This document shows positions 28,301 through 42,600 of a stretch of DNA of 64,000 bases, in pieces; the stretch's first letter is position 1; each line of letters begins with the position of its first letter. The stretch comes from Sinohyriopsis cumingii (Eukaryota; Mollusca; Bivalvia; Unionida; Unionidae): the NCBI GenBank assembly GCA_028554795.2, contig CM068827.1, positions 138,700,493 to 138,764,492 of the forward strand, written 5' to 3'. A model generated the notes under the pieces. That model saw only the letters and a list, made by a program, of their open reading frames with translations, had not been told where the DNA came from and made no database searches. A program made the translations under genes and the position numbers.

Positions 28301-31300
28301 CCTACAATGTGTGAAATTTTCAAAAAAATAGCATTTCAATAATATTTTCAATTTTGATCCAAATGAAATATAAAATTTTAAATTTTCTGAAAATAAGAAT
28401 TTTAAGTTTTATTCCATTCCAATAAATGTCAGGTAAGATTCATTCACATACCATAAATTGCAAGAATTTTCACAAGGCTACAATTTCCAACATTAAAGCA
28501 AGACATACAAGTTTTACAAAGTGTTTTGGGATTTTATTATGACTGGTATAATGGGAATGAGCTCTAAGAACTCTTCATAATAAATAGCATTAGAACTCTC
28601 CTTAATAAATAGCATTAGGACTCTTGACGGGACTCTCATTGCTCAAGTCCTAAGAAAAATCCCAAGTGTTGCAGATCCGCATCCATCATCTCCTGTTATT
28701 TGACTTGCAAATCCTTTAACACAAAACTTCAACAACAACAAAATTTATGTCGATGATCATCATAATTTCCTGACAGCTTTACCTGTGATGGTGCTACTCT
28801 GACAAAACTTGTTATCCTTTATGAGAAGATTGACTAAAATCCAAACCTGCTAAAAGCCAGGCCTAAGATGAAAACCTGGCACTGACAATTGTTTTGATTG
28901 AAATTCTGTAAAATGGTGATTATACATCACTTTATAAGACGTTAAAGCTTAATCCTTGCTCTACCTGTGACCGTATGTCTGTCTGGGTCGGTTGTAAAGA
29001 CATCACAGATGCTTAAGATGGCTAAAACTTTGAGTCGCTAGGATAGGACATGTAAATATCAAATATGGTCATACAGCTCTCCTTTGTTAATATCAAATAT
29101 GGTCATACAGCTCTCCTTCGTTAATATCAAACATGGACATACTTTTGTAAGTATCAAATATAGAAATACAGCTCTCCTTTGTTAATATCAAATATGTAGT
29201 TCTCCTTTGTTAATATCAAACATACAGCTCTCCTTTGTTAACATCCAATATAGAAATACAGCTTTCCTTTGTTAATATCAAATATGGAAATAGAGCTCTC
29301 CTTTGTTAATATCAAATATGGAAATACTTTTGTAAATATCAAATATAGAAATACAGCTCTCCTTCGTTAATATCAAACATGGACATACTTTTGTAAGTAT
29401 CAAATATAGAAATACAGCTCTCCTTTGTTAATATCAAACATGGAAATAACAGATCTTTTTTGTTAATATTAAATATGGAAATACAGCTCTCCTTTGTTAA
29501 TATCAAATAAACAGCTCTCCTTTGTTAACATCCAATATAGAAATACAGCTTTCCTTTGTTAATATCAAATATGGAAATACAGCTCTCCTTTGTTAATATA
29601 AAAAATATACAGCTCTCCTTTGTTAATATCAAATATACAGCTTTCCTTTGTTAACATCCAATATAGAAATACAGCTTTCCTTTGTTAATATCAAATATGG
29701 AAATACAGCTCTCCTTTGTTAATATAAAAAATATACAGCTCTCCTTTGTTAATATCAAATATACAGCTTTCCTTTGTTAACATCCAATATAGAAATACAG
29801 CTTTCCTTTGTTAATATCAAATATGGAAATACAGCTCTCCTTTGTTAATATCAAACATGGAAATAACAGATCTTCTTTGTTAATATTAAATACGGAAATA
29901 GAGCTCTCCTTGATTAATATCAAATAAACAGCTCTCCTTTGTTAATATCAAATATACAGCTCTCCTTTGTTAACATCAAAATATACAGCTCTCCTTTGTT
30001 AATATCCAATATGGAAATACAGCTCTCCTTTGTTAATATCAAATATACAGCTCTCCTTTGTTAACATCAAATATACAGCTCTCCTTTGTTAACATCCAAT
30101 ATGGAAATGGTAACGCTATACAGTTTCGCATTTTCTATAGGGTTAAGATTTTAAAGAAAAAGAATTTCCCAGGCTTTCCTCACTGGTTATACTGGCTATT
30201 AAAAAAGACCTTATATATCTTAGGTATAATTCAAAGAACCTTTAATTCCCTTTATTTTGATGTATGATTGATGGGTGTACTATGGGTTATAGAGTATACA
30301 GCTTGGCCTTACTTCAAATGTGAACCTTTCAAAAAAGTGCTAGCTCTACTTGGTCATTTTCACTTCCTAAACTTCAGAGGTAAATTGTATGAAAAAGAGC
30401 CAATAACTTTTTTTACATTTTACATATTTGGTAATTCATTCATTGCACTTTCAGAAGCTGTATTGTCTAGTCTGGCAAAATTCATTTTTCCTATTTTAAT
30501 AGCTGCTATGTATAGTGTACTTTAGACTAATTCATGCTGATTTTTTAACACAAGGGAGCAGTGTAATATCCAAAGAAATATCATCCACATTACATTACTG
30601 TAGCATATAGGTATGCCAACATTCTCTCCATTGTGCATGTTTTAAATGCAAACTACTTCATGTTACATAAGTCACTCTCTCTAAAGTACATATTAATTGG
30701 TGAGCGCCCCCAATACAGCTTTCCTTTGTTAATATCAAATATGGAAATACAGCTCTCCTTTGTTAATATAAAAAATATACAGCTCTCCTTTGTTAATATC
30801 AAATATACAGCTTTCCTTTGTTAACATCCAATACAGAAATACAGCTTTCCTTTGTTAATATCAAATATGGAAATACAGCTCTCCTTTGTTAATATAAAAA
30901 ATATACAGCTCTCCTTTGTTAATATAAAAAATATACAGCTCACCTTTGTTAATATCCAATATAGAAATACAGCTTTCCTTTGTTAATATCAAATATGGAA
31001 ATACAGCTCTCCTTTGTTAATATAAAAAATATACAGCTCTCCTTTGTTAATATCAAATAAACAGCTCTCCTTTGTTAACATCCAATACAGAAATACAGCT
31101 TTCCTCTGTTAATATCAAATATGGAAATACAGCTCTCCTTTGTTAATATAAAAAATATACAGCTCTCCTTTGTTAATATCAAATATACAGCTTTCCTTTG
31201 TTAACATCCAATACAGAGATACAGCTTTCCTTTGTTAATATCAAATATGGAAATACAGCTCTCCTTTGTTAATATCAAACATGGAAATACAACTCTCCTT

Positions 31301-33635
31301 TGTTAACATCCAATATGGAAATATAGCTCTCCTTTGTTAATATCAAACACGGAAATAACAGATCTTCTTTGTTAATATTAAATATGGAAATAGAGCTCTC
31401 CTTTGTTAATATCAAATATACAGCTCTCCTTTGTTAACATCAAAATATACAGCTCTCCTTTGTTAATATCGAATATGGAAATACATTTCTCCTTTGTTAT
31501 TATCAAATATTTAAATTCAGCTTTCCTTTGTTAATATCAAATATGGCAATTTAGCTCACCTCTTTTCTAGAGCCCCTAATTATAACAGTTTGGTGTCTTT
31601 TTCAATATTCATTTAACATGAGTAAATAAATGTATACTTTTAAATATTTATTAAACAAGATAAGTCCTGATAAAATTTCAATCAAGATGAGCATTGCTGA
31701 AACCCATTGTTACAATCTGCATTAGTCTCTAATTAATCATTATGTATACTGGAGCAAAACAGTGCAATGGGTCTGCTTAATTCAACTCAGTGATACATTG
31801 TTGCCATACAGGAATGGAATAATTAATAGACGTTATCTTGGAAAGATCCTTGTTATATCATCTTTACAAGATATAAATGTGATTTATTGCTCATGTCCTC
31901 CATGGTTTTAGTAGAAGTTTTGATACACAGAAACTGATGGAAATATTGAGGGTTTTTCTGCATGAATTCTGACCGAAAATGACTTTCACTCATCCAAATC
32001 AGAACCAAATTAGATGTGACTACTGATTGAAACATATATGAAAGAAGAGCCCTATTTTTTCAGGAGTATCTTGAAATGTGGATCTATCAAATATATGATG
32101 ATTACTGACTTCAGAAAACAAAGTTCAAGATCATATCACTATTTTATAAATGCATTTATTTGATCAACTGAAGTCAACAATAAGTATAATGTGACAATTA
32201 AATATCTCAAGTACATTAATACTGGTTTGGCATTTTCCTTATCTATGCTTTTTATGATTTAAAATCTTTAGTTTCATACAGTAATCAGCTACCAACCATA
32301 GTCAGAAGTTACTGACCTAAATTACCACAATATAGTAAGCTAGAGCTGAAAAGGCAAGTTGCCCTGAACAGACACTTTTTCGATATTTCTAACATCGGAT
32401 TATTTAATCAGAAAACTTGTATTAAGCCACCAGCTTTCATAAAAAGCCATTTTTTCCAATGTCCCTCAGTTGGCTGCTGAAGACAGACTTGCCCGTCTTG
32501 ATATAAAGTGTACCTGAAGAAGTATTTTGCCAGATTCATGTAGGATTTGTAGTCTCTCCTCCAACAAGGGTATGCCATAGTCAGAGTCTGACCTCATAAT
32601 TTGTGCAAATTGTTCTTTGCTCACATTGGCATAGAAGCTAGGTTTCGTAACAGGAATGCCTTCCTGCAAGGAATAAACAAATAAATAAATAAATAAAATT
32701 CTAAATATGTTTTGTTTACTATTTTTTGTGGGATGTCAATTTTGGCAGATCATGAGGTTACTTCAAACTATGAATATAAATACCCAGCATAAAAGGATAC
32801 TCCTGCAGAAACAATGAGACCCAATGTTTCAAATTATCCATGCAGGCTTGTAATTAATGTACTGTCAAAATCTGTACCAAAATTTTAGTAATTGCATTGC
32901 TGATTCCTGCGTCGTTCAATGCATCTGCAGTTCTAACAGCAATAAAGAAGATTTCAAGAACAGGAATTCCGCAACCCAGTGTTCCTCTAATTCTCTTGAA
33001 ATAATCATTGTAGGCAGCATCATGCATCTAATTTTGAATGAATGGTGATATCCCCCACTATGCACACTATCAATGCATCACATTGTTCTGTTTGAGACTT
33101 CTCATGTTTCTTTTTGTTTCTGATACTTTTATGCAACACTGCAGATCAGATACTTTCTCTCCATAAATTGCATGCACTGCACGCTTTTGATAAAAAACAT
33201 TTGGTACCTATGAGACATCTTATGTGTGTCATCGCTTGCATTAAATTGAATTTACTACTTTTCTTTGTCAAGTTTAACAGAAATGAGTGTGTGTGATTTG
33301 GCTTTTTAATGTAGCTGTTTAAAAAATTTCAGTCATATCGCTACAATGTCTGCAGTGTGGCATGACATCCTGAACAGTTACATTATCCTGACACCAGGTC
33401 GACCAGTCCTAACACTGACCTCTTAATGCTAAGTGCCAAGTGAGCAGTTGTTAGTACCATTTTTAGTCTTTGGTATCACTCACCTGGGTTTGAATGTGCA
33501 ACCTCCTGCATCCAAGACAGACTCTCTAACCACAAAGGCCAACGAAGCAGTCGAACAGAAACAACAAAACTGACAAACAAGAACAGTTTGAAAGTGTTCA
33601 CAAAAACACAATAACATCACTTGATATTTAAACAG

Positions 33636-33688
<53 letters not shown>

Positions 33689-36600
33689 TGTGTGTGTGAT
33701 CTAACAGCAATCAATAAACATGTACCAATTTACCAATGATACTGTGTTGGAGAAAAAGGTAAGAATAAGTGAAATCCACACTGGACATTTTTTTGCATTA
33801 ATATTGATCAAAAGCAGAAATAATATTGACCACAAATAGTAAAAACTTTACTTATATAATGACTTTCTTGACTGATGGTTTCAGGTCACAATGACCTTCA
33901 TTGGATTTATGGAGGTCTTCATGTTGATAGTAATGTAGCAGACAGTAGGTCCTAATAATCCATCTTAAGTGTTGGGATGGAAAATGGAACAAGAAATTCC
34001 ATCCTTAGGATCTGAGTCTATGGGCAGAAACTGTGCCAAGTTTTGATCCTGATAAAAAAAATTCTGACCCTCACTATTGATTTTCCTAAACTACTCAAGT
34101 GCATACATTGAATTAATTTCAATATCTGCTACAGCAGACAATGACATGAAATCTACTAAGAAATAAACGTGGAAGTTGTTATTCAAACTGAGGCCACGTT
34201 ATCCCCCTAATGTCAGGTACATACATCCAAGGCTCTGTTGATGGCGGCACACAATGACCAGTAGCCAGAATGCTGCTTTCCACCATAATTCACCACATAC
34301 TTTTTTTCCTCATCCATTGACCAGAAGGAGAAATTCAGAGTGTCAGCCAGGAATATCCTGCAAAGAATACAAAGGCAAGACTCTTGTTATAAAATGATTA
34401 CATCAATACAAGAGAGTTTACTGGTGGAAATTCCTTGATCAATTTTGGAGCCAAATATTGGCCTTATTCCCAATCCCCAAAAAAATTTACCCAATATTTT
34501 GATTAGAAAATTCCCTTAAAAAACTCACCTTACAAAAAAATAATAAGAGACACAGCAGCCTTTATTTTCTTGGATTTAAAAATTACTCAATTTAGTCTGA
34601 TTGCATTTAAAAAGACCAAGGAAAAACCAGTATGACAATAAAACTGGTATTTAATTATTTCTTGAGAGTAATAAGGTAACAGATAATGTAACTGAGACAC
34701 CTGTAAACAACTTGTATTTCAGTATGATCAATCACACTGTTAAGTTTCCATGATTACAGATGGCTGTACAAACAATTATTATACATCACCTGTGCATATA
34801 GAAGGGTTATGTCAAAAATAGAAAATAACACGATTTAGTTTTCTTCTTATGCAGGCAATAAAGGAAACCTAAAATACTTTTGGCCGTTACATGTAGTAAT
34901 ATTTTACCAAATTGAATAGAGCATCTAATGCACAAGATATACCTGGTATAACCTGTACAAAATTTAATTAGTGACCTTAATATTTATGTCATGGCTATTT
35001 CAAGCATCATTATCACTGGAAAACTGAGAATTCTGAAATGTGACAAGTCTTGATGATTGCAGATGACTGTACAAACAGACAATAACTATCACCTATGTAA
35101 ACACCAGGGTTATGTGTAACTGGAAAATGATGTGATGTAGGTTTTTATTTATGCAGGCAATACAGGGAATCTTAAAAGTACTGCAATGAAAACATTGTAG
35201 AACTATACCTGTTGTAAGAATGTTTCAAAATAGGGCAAATAATGCACGTTATATGACCTGATACAACAAAGTCTTGCCATTCAAAAAAGTATAAATCAAT
35301 GTTCACAGTATCAAATTTGATCTCAGTTAGAAATACTGTACAGTAATAAACGCTAAGAGCCCAAGCTATTGTTTTATCTACTGTCTATACTCACTTGTAA
35401 GTCAGGTCCAACTGCCGAGCACAGATGCCGATCTGTCATTGCATAATGCACAGATGCCGATCTGCCATTGCATAGTACACAGATGCCAATCTGTCATTGC
35501 ATAACGCACTGGCAGATCAGGATTTATGTTGTTTGTTCTGCTGACTGCTCCTAAAAAAAATGAACAGATCAAGATCTGTCTGTGCATCACACAACGGCAG
35601 AACCTGGGTCTGAAGAGTCTGCCACTGAATCTGACTTATAATTGAGTATATATGGCGCCTTTCAAGACTTATGTGGCTATTACAGGTATTTTCCAATACA
35701 GCTGTTATCTATCTAATGATAACTGATTTATTTACTCAACAAATCGTGTTAATATTAAGTAAGCATGATGCAAAACCAGATCTTCTAGCTTATATTTTCT
35801 GTTCCTTTCTGAATGAAAATTGTTACCTGTTACACAATTCCAGCATTTAAAAAAAATTCTGTTCTTCACTCTTACCAATCAACTGCATCTTCATTCATTG
35901 ATTTAGGATTCAACTCATGCTCTTTCCATGATTTAATGCTGTAAGTGTCCTTTTTCACACATTCATACATCTGAAAGTAAATAGGAAAAATGGATGTAAC
36001 ACAGTTATCATTAACAATGTGTCCTTTTTCATATATTCATGTATCTGCAATAGGAAAAATGGATGTAACACAGTTATCATTAACAATGTGTCCTTTTTCA
36101 CACATTCATGTGTCTGTAAGTAAATAGAAAGTACTGTACAGATGTAACACAGCTATCATAGGAAGTCATAGGTGTCAACTTGTATGGTTTACCCTTAATT
36201 TGTATGATTTTTTTATCATTCGTCAGTGTACGGCTGTACAACTATTTTGTAAGTTTTTTTCATAAAAAAATTTGTACTTAAAAAAATAATTTCTTTTTGT
36301 TTTGTGTGCATCCGGAACTCTGGGCATAATTTATTTTTTTAACAACAATTCAGTGAGACTAGGGTGGTCTGAAACAACCAATCAAATCATGATCAAAATC
36401 ACACTTTTCCTTTGATAATGAAACGAGTTTCATTCATGGCTCAACTCCTGTGCGTGAAGATCTTGTCGTTTATCGCTCTGAAATTGGACGCTTACTCGGA
36501 TTTCTAATATTGATTAACTACCTGTGTAGTAAGTATGTTTTTTTATTTTATACATTATTATTTTACTACTTATACTTGTTAGGATCAAATGAATAAAGTT

Positions 36601-39600
36601 TGCATCAATTTTCATACTTTAGATAGTGTGGCAATCATGTTGGTGTAACCGTAATTCGTCTGACTTTTCTGTGTGAAGAGATTTATTAAAATTTTTAACA
36701 ATAAACTAATTAAAAATATATACTCTACTGATTTTAGTACCAGTATTTTATCGTGCTGTTATAGTTTTGAGTTAAGTTTCTTGGATACATAATGCAAACA
36801 GGAAGATGCATTGCCATAATGACGGACATAGATACTAAGTGTCGTCGTTCTCGTGGCTCGAAAATATGTAACACTGCCAATTTATATCAAGTTTGTGACC
36901 AAAATCGGCACACAATATAGCAAATTCATAATTTTTCAAACACCAGATACGCAATTTTAATAGAAACAATCAACAGCTTACAAGGTATAAACTTCTGGAC
37001 TGCTACTTTGTCAATTTTTTTATTTCTAGATTTCAATTTTTGGAGAGTTCCTGGCGTAATATCTTGGGTTTTATGGGGAAAAATATAAATTTTCGGAACA
37101 TATTTGTAATCACGAGATCTTCCTATATCACATATCAAATCTAAAGTTTTAAGTTACATGTATTTTTCTTTCATCTAGCTGAAATATTCCATCCATCAAA
37201 TGGCTGAGCCTAACTCAAAGAAACGCAGGCTTGAAGGCACTGACCGAGGTCGTGGCAAGTTTCAGGCTGATTGGATTGAAGTCTTCCCTGGCATTGTAGA
37301 TATATCCAAGTTAGTATCTTCCCATGCTCTTTGTAAAATATGCAGTAAAGACATTAAAGTGATGGTGTCGAGCATATATGATCTGGAGAAGCACTTCAGG
37401 ACAAAACTCCATCAAAAGCTTCTTTGCTCAGCCAAAGCAGGAAGATGATAGTGTTATAAGTAAAAAGAATGAAATAAAGTTTCAGAAATTTAATTATGTA
37501 AATATGTGTAAAAATACTTTGTGTATAGCATTTGTTGTTTTAAAACTGTTGATCTTATATAATGAATGAATACATTTTTCATGTAAGGTTTGTTTGGTCT
37601 TTGTAAGGTTTTTATTGGAATGGTGTACAGGTTTTCATCTCAAGGGGTTGACACCTATGGGAAGTACTGTTCAGCTGTAACATAGTTATCGTTAACAATG
37701 TGTCCTTTTTCACACATTCATACATCTGTAAGTAAATATGAAGCACTGTACATTTGTAACACGGTTACCATTAACAATGTTCTTTTTCCACATATTCATA
37801 CATCTGTTAGTAAATAGGAAAAATGGATGTTACACAGTTATCTTTAACAATGTCCTTTTTCACACATTCATACATCTGTAAGTAAATAGAAAGTACTGTA
37901 CAGATTTCACAGTTATCATTGAAGAAGTGTCCTTCACACATTCAAACATCTGTATGTAAACAGGAAGTACTGTCCAGATGTAACGCAGTTATCATTAACA
38001 AAGTCTCTTTCTTCACACGTTCAAACATTTTTAAGTAAATAGGAAATACTGTACATCTGTAACACAGTTACCATTACCAGTATGTATTCTCAATGATGAC
38101 AAGAATATCTATTAGTAAGAACTGTTAACTGAAATCTCTTTGGAAAACTATGACATTCATTTAAATTCCTATATTATTAGCAGATGGAGCAAATTACTCT
38201 TTAAATGTGCCACTTAATTTCATTCTTAACAATGCAGGGTGCAGTTATTTGTGTAGATGTATTTGTATTCTTGCACATATGATATACATGTTCTTTGATG
38301 TTTACAATGTTTTTAACTTACATCTGTATTTTAATTTAGATATATGGACTATGTAGTCTGAAATGAAAAATTCTTATCTTATCTTAACAAAATGTCCTTC
38401 TTCAGTATCTTCACACATTTACTACATGTATAAGTAAATACAAAGAACAAAGATGTAACACAGTTATCATTAGCAATCTTCAAACAGAATGTACCAATCT
38501 TCTCTCAGTAAAGAATTCCTAGAATCGTTATGGGTGATTAAAAATGAGACTCAGACATTAAAAGATATCTGATAAATGGAAATACAAAGTCAACAGTACA
38601 TTTCTGTAGGATTCTAAAGTATAATGTTCAATATGGATCATTTAGGATAAAGATATATTTTAAGATTCCTCACAGCCCTTACAAATTCCTGCTACCCACC
38701 CACCTTTCAAAACTGCAGATGAAGGTTAATATAACTTTGTTTAAACTATCCTGTGATTTAAGGTTAGAAGTTCTTTAATTTTTTATAGTAACCAGATATT
38801 CTTTGCAATCTTTTTTGGTAACATTACTGATATGCTCTGACCATAACATACAGTCAAACCCACTTATCTCGACCTCGGTTATCTCGACAACCCGCTTATG
38901 TCGAGCGTTTTGGTCCGGTCCCGAAAAAATTCTTCTTTGTTATGCTATTTTTTACCCGCTTATCTCGACCTCTGTTAAGTCGATAACCCGGTTATGTCGG
39001 GCATAAGTTTCGGTCCGAAGTAACATGTGGACCCGCTTAATTCGACGAAATGCAACTTTTTAACGTCAATCTCACAGAAATTGTACAAGAAATAGTCAGC
39101 AAAAGCGATCGATTTGTAGAAAATATGAAGTAATATCAGTCTGCTTTTGTTTACTCCGGTGCTGATCTGTAACGAACGATTCAAAAGCACTTACGTTTTC
39201 ATACATATGCTCGGCACCGTCGACACTTGCCACAAACAATTTCATTTTTTTAATGCATTCAGCCATTTCACTGTAGCTTGGGATAGTGATAGGCTGATCA
39301 TCATCATCATCATCATCATCTTGCTTGCATGATTGTATCTGCTTCGTTGTCACCGATTGGATTATTTCCTCATCAGTAAGTTCACCATAGGCATTGGCAT
39401 CATCATCCACGTGAACATAATTAGAAAATTCATCCCGAGCAATGCCTATGGAGTCCGCAATCTCATCAGCCATCGCTTCAAGACCTATTTCTGATTGAGG
39501 CTCTTTAATTTCTTGTGCAATTAAACACTGCTGGTGAAATTCTTCATCAGAAATTTCCGGAAAAATACAATGGAACCAGCAGTTTTGAATGGTTTTCGGC

Positions 39601-42600
39601 GATACACTGTTCCAAGCTGCACGGGCATACATGATGGCGTCTAGCAGAGTTGGTTTATAGGATCGCTTTTCCTCATTTGCACTCACAGTCAATGTACATG
39701 TACATGTACATGTATTTTCAAAAACATTTATTGATCTTTATCTGCGAGATACTGTCATATATTAACCTGGATATAATACAATCTTGGTTATTTTGCACCT
39801 AACACCGCGTTATGCGTGAATGGCGGGTGCCTGAAAGCAATCGGTGGATGTTTCTCTCTCACTCTCTCGTTTGTGATTTTCTTTGATCCATTTTTCAATC
39901 TGATAACATATTCAAACCTCTGAGTACAACCAAACATGATTTGTTTTTCAATATTCACATCAATTATAAAAATGCGTCGTGTGTTATCTGACATAAGTGA
40001 TGCACACTACAGTAATGGATGCATACGCTACATGTGATATAAGGAGTTCATAGATATATTTTTTCTTTAATAAATTACTTATGATGATAAAAAAGGAATA
40101 AATGATAACAACACTAGGTTAGTTCATTTCATTTTATTATCAATTAAGCGTTTTGTTTATTTTATTGTAACATGCAGTGGGAGGGGATTCCAGTAAACAC
40201 CAGCAAGAGACAGGAGTAATGTTCAAGGACATTTTTAAAATTACCGGTTTTTATGAACCCGGATATCTCGGGACCCGGTTATGTCGATGATTTTTTTACA
40301 CCCCCGACGTAATCGAGATAACCGGGTTTGACTGTACTGTTATCAGCGTGAACAACTTTTTCTGGCCGAAGGGTAATCTCTCAAACTAGATTTACAGGGA
40401 TTTTCTTCTACTATTTTCAAAACAAGGTCAAGGGCCAATGGAGTTTATCATTTTTACATACTGTAGGTCAATGAACATTGTACATACAGTAGATCAATGT
40501 GGGAAATTTGGAATTGCACTAATTTTCAGCCCCCTAAAAGCCATAGAATAATCATTGTTGATTTTAAAACTAACTTTATTTAAGACCTCAGAAACGTTTG
40601 TGATATAGTAACTTAACATAAATGCAAAATACAAGCTTATATCAACCAAAATTATATATGAACCAAAATTAAAACTGTAAGACATGGCATTTCACTTAAC
40701 GTCTGGTGCCATTTTCTTTTTAAAAAATAGACAGGTTCAATAAGTAGCTAGCTTATCAACAAAATGAATCTGATCAGTAAAGTTCACTTATGAAGAAACC
40801 CTGTCTTTTTCCTTGGAAATGGGTCATATAAAGTTGCTATAAATAGCAAATAAGGAAAGTGCTCTAAAGCTTTTCTTATGTAGCAGTAACCTTTTCAAGA
40901 ATATTCTCAAATTTATATGAACGGAATTAAAGAAATAATAAGAAAATCACGAAAAAAACTTTTTTTTGCTTTATTTTAATTTTATTTTGTGATGTAGCAA
41001 AAAGGCATAATCCATGTGCAGTCTTGCGCAAAACATAATTTTCTGAAATAAAGCATAATGATTACGCCAAAAGTGTAATGGTTGGCATGTATGCATAATC
41101 CAGCATTCACAGCAGAAGTATATAAGAAGATAAAACTAAAATAGAATTACACAGCTGTAATATTGCACAAAGGTAAAAGAAATAATATAGTTACATGTAC
41201 ATTATGTCTTCTATGGAATCCTGCAAAGTCATATTGTGCAAGTTGAGATATTATGGGTGTTTTGTGCCACAAAATCCCTGTCATGAATCTGTTCCTAAGA
41301 TCTCTATATGTATGTCTCAGAAGGTTCGGCAACCTAGTACAGAATAAATCATGTACCTTTTCATTTGTATGTTAATATTTATACCCCCAAATTTCAGTGG
41401 CATAAGGTAATACATGTGTGATGATAGCATTAACTAATTTGGAAATTTCAGTCACAGAAACTCTGCCAAACTTACATAGAATAATACTCAATGTTCACAG
41501 AGACTTGTTGCTTAAATCTAAATTTTATGGAGAGGATATATTTTCTTTCCTTTTAAAAAAAAAGATAACACTGTTTATCCCACCAGAAAAGCTATTTTCT
41601 TATTTTTTTAACATTATAACATACATTGGGCTGACTTGTGATACTTATCAATGATACAATGTCCACCTTCACAAATCAGCTTCATCAATCCCATGAGACA
41701 AAGAAGTATTAAAATTATATCAAAATTTAGAAAGCAAATGCTGTAATGAATAAATAATTTTTTTTTTCATTCCATCTAGCTGCACCTCACATATGGTAGG
41801 GAAGTATACAGATTCACTCACAGAACAAAGTTCAAAATCTGAACAAAATTTAGGCAAGCTAAAGCAATCATATAATCAATTATGCCAGCCTGATCATTTT
41901 TGTAATAAATATTAAGTTTCCCTCAGGATCTTAGTGCATTCTACCATTTAGAACACATATAAAGCATGTTTTACATACATCAATCAGTGATATACTGAAT
42001 GCAATATAAACAGATTCTTCGATCTTCTTTCCATGTAAAAATCAATTGATTTATTGAAAGCATTTTTTTTCTAATATAAAACCAGCAACACCATTTTCTA
42101 TATAAAAAAACCCATAAAGTTCACCAGTTCTATAAATGAAGTATCTGGCCAAAACAAGACAAGCATCGTAATAGGAGGTTACTATTTTTGACAGAACTAT
42201 TTTTTCAAATAAGTCAATCCCATTCTCTTAATCGTTAATCGAGCCATATTGGAGACCTTTTGTGGTGATATATATGCAAAGCACAGTATCAACTCTTTAT
42301 CTAAATCTCAATGGTTTCCTTAATAGTGAAGATAGATGCAATCCTCCAATTTTAGGCAAATTTTTGTTCACAATATTTCTACTACCAATTTCGACTTACT
42401 GTCAACCTCCTAAGTATCTGCCAAACATTTGTTTTCTTCCTGATTTTACTATTAAAATTTAAACATATTCTTCTGCAAAACAATCAAACTGACTTTCTGA
42501 TTAGACCCAAGTTTCATATAAGCACAGATGTCAAATCATGGGGTAAACAACTACAAGATTGATTCTGATGTATATTCAAGCAATCCTTCAATGTTCCAAA

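Noticed and set aside
30268..30525. 85-codon hydrophobic frame
   Set aside because: AT-rich composition explains the hydrophobic residues; no homology, splice or promoter context.
20380..31558. CRISPR-like regular repeats (20.4, 27.8, 29-31.5 kb)
   Set aside because: No unique spacers between identical repeats; units are directly tandem and degenerate, in eukaryotic intron DNA.
38803..39006. 67-codon plus frame with repeated PLISTSV words
   Set aside because: Produced by the Tigger terminal and sub-terminal repeats.
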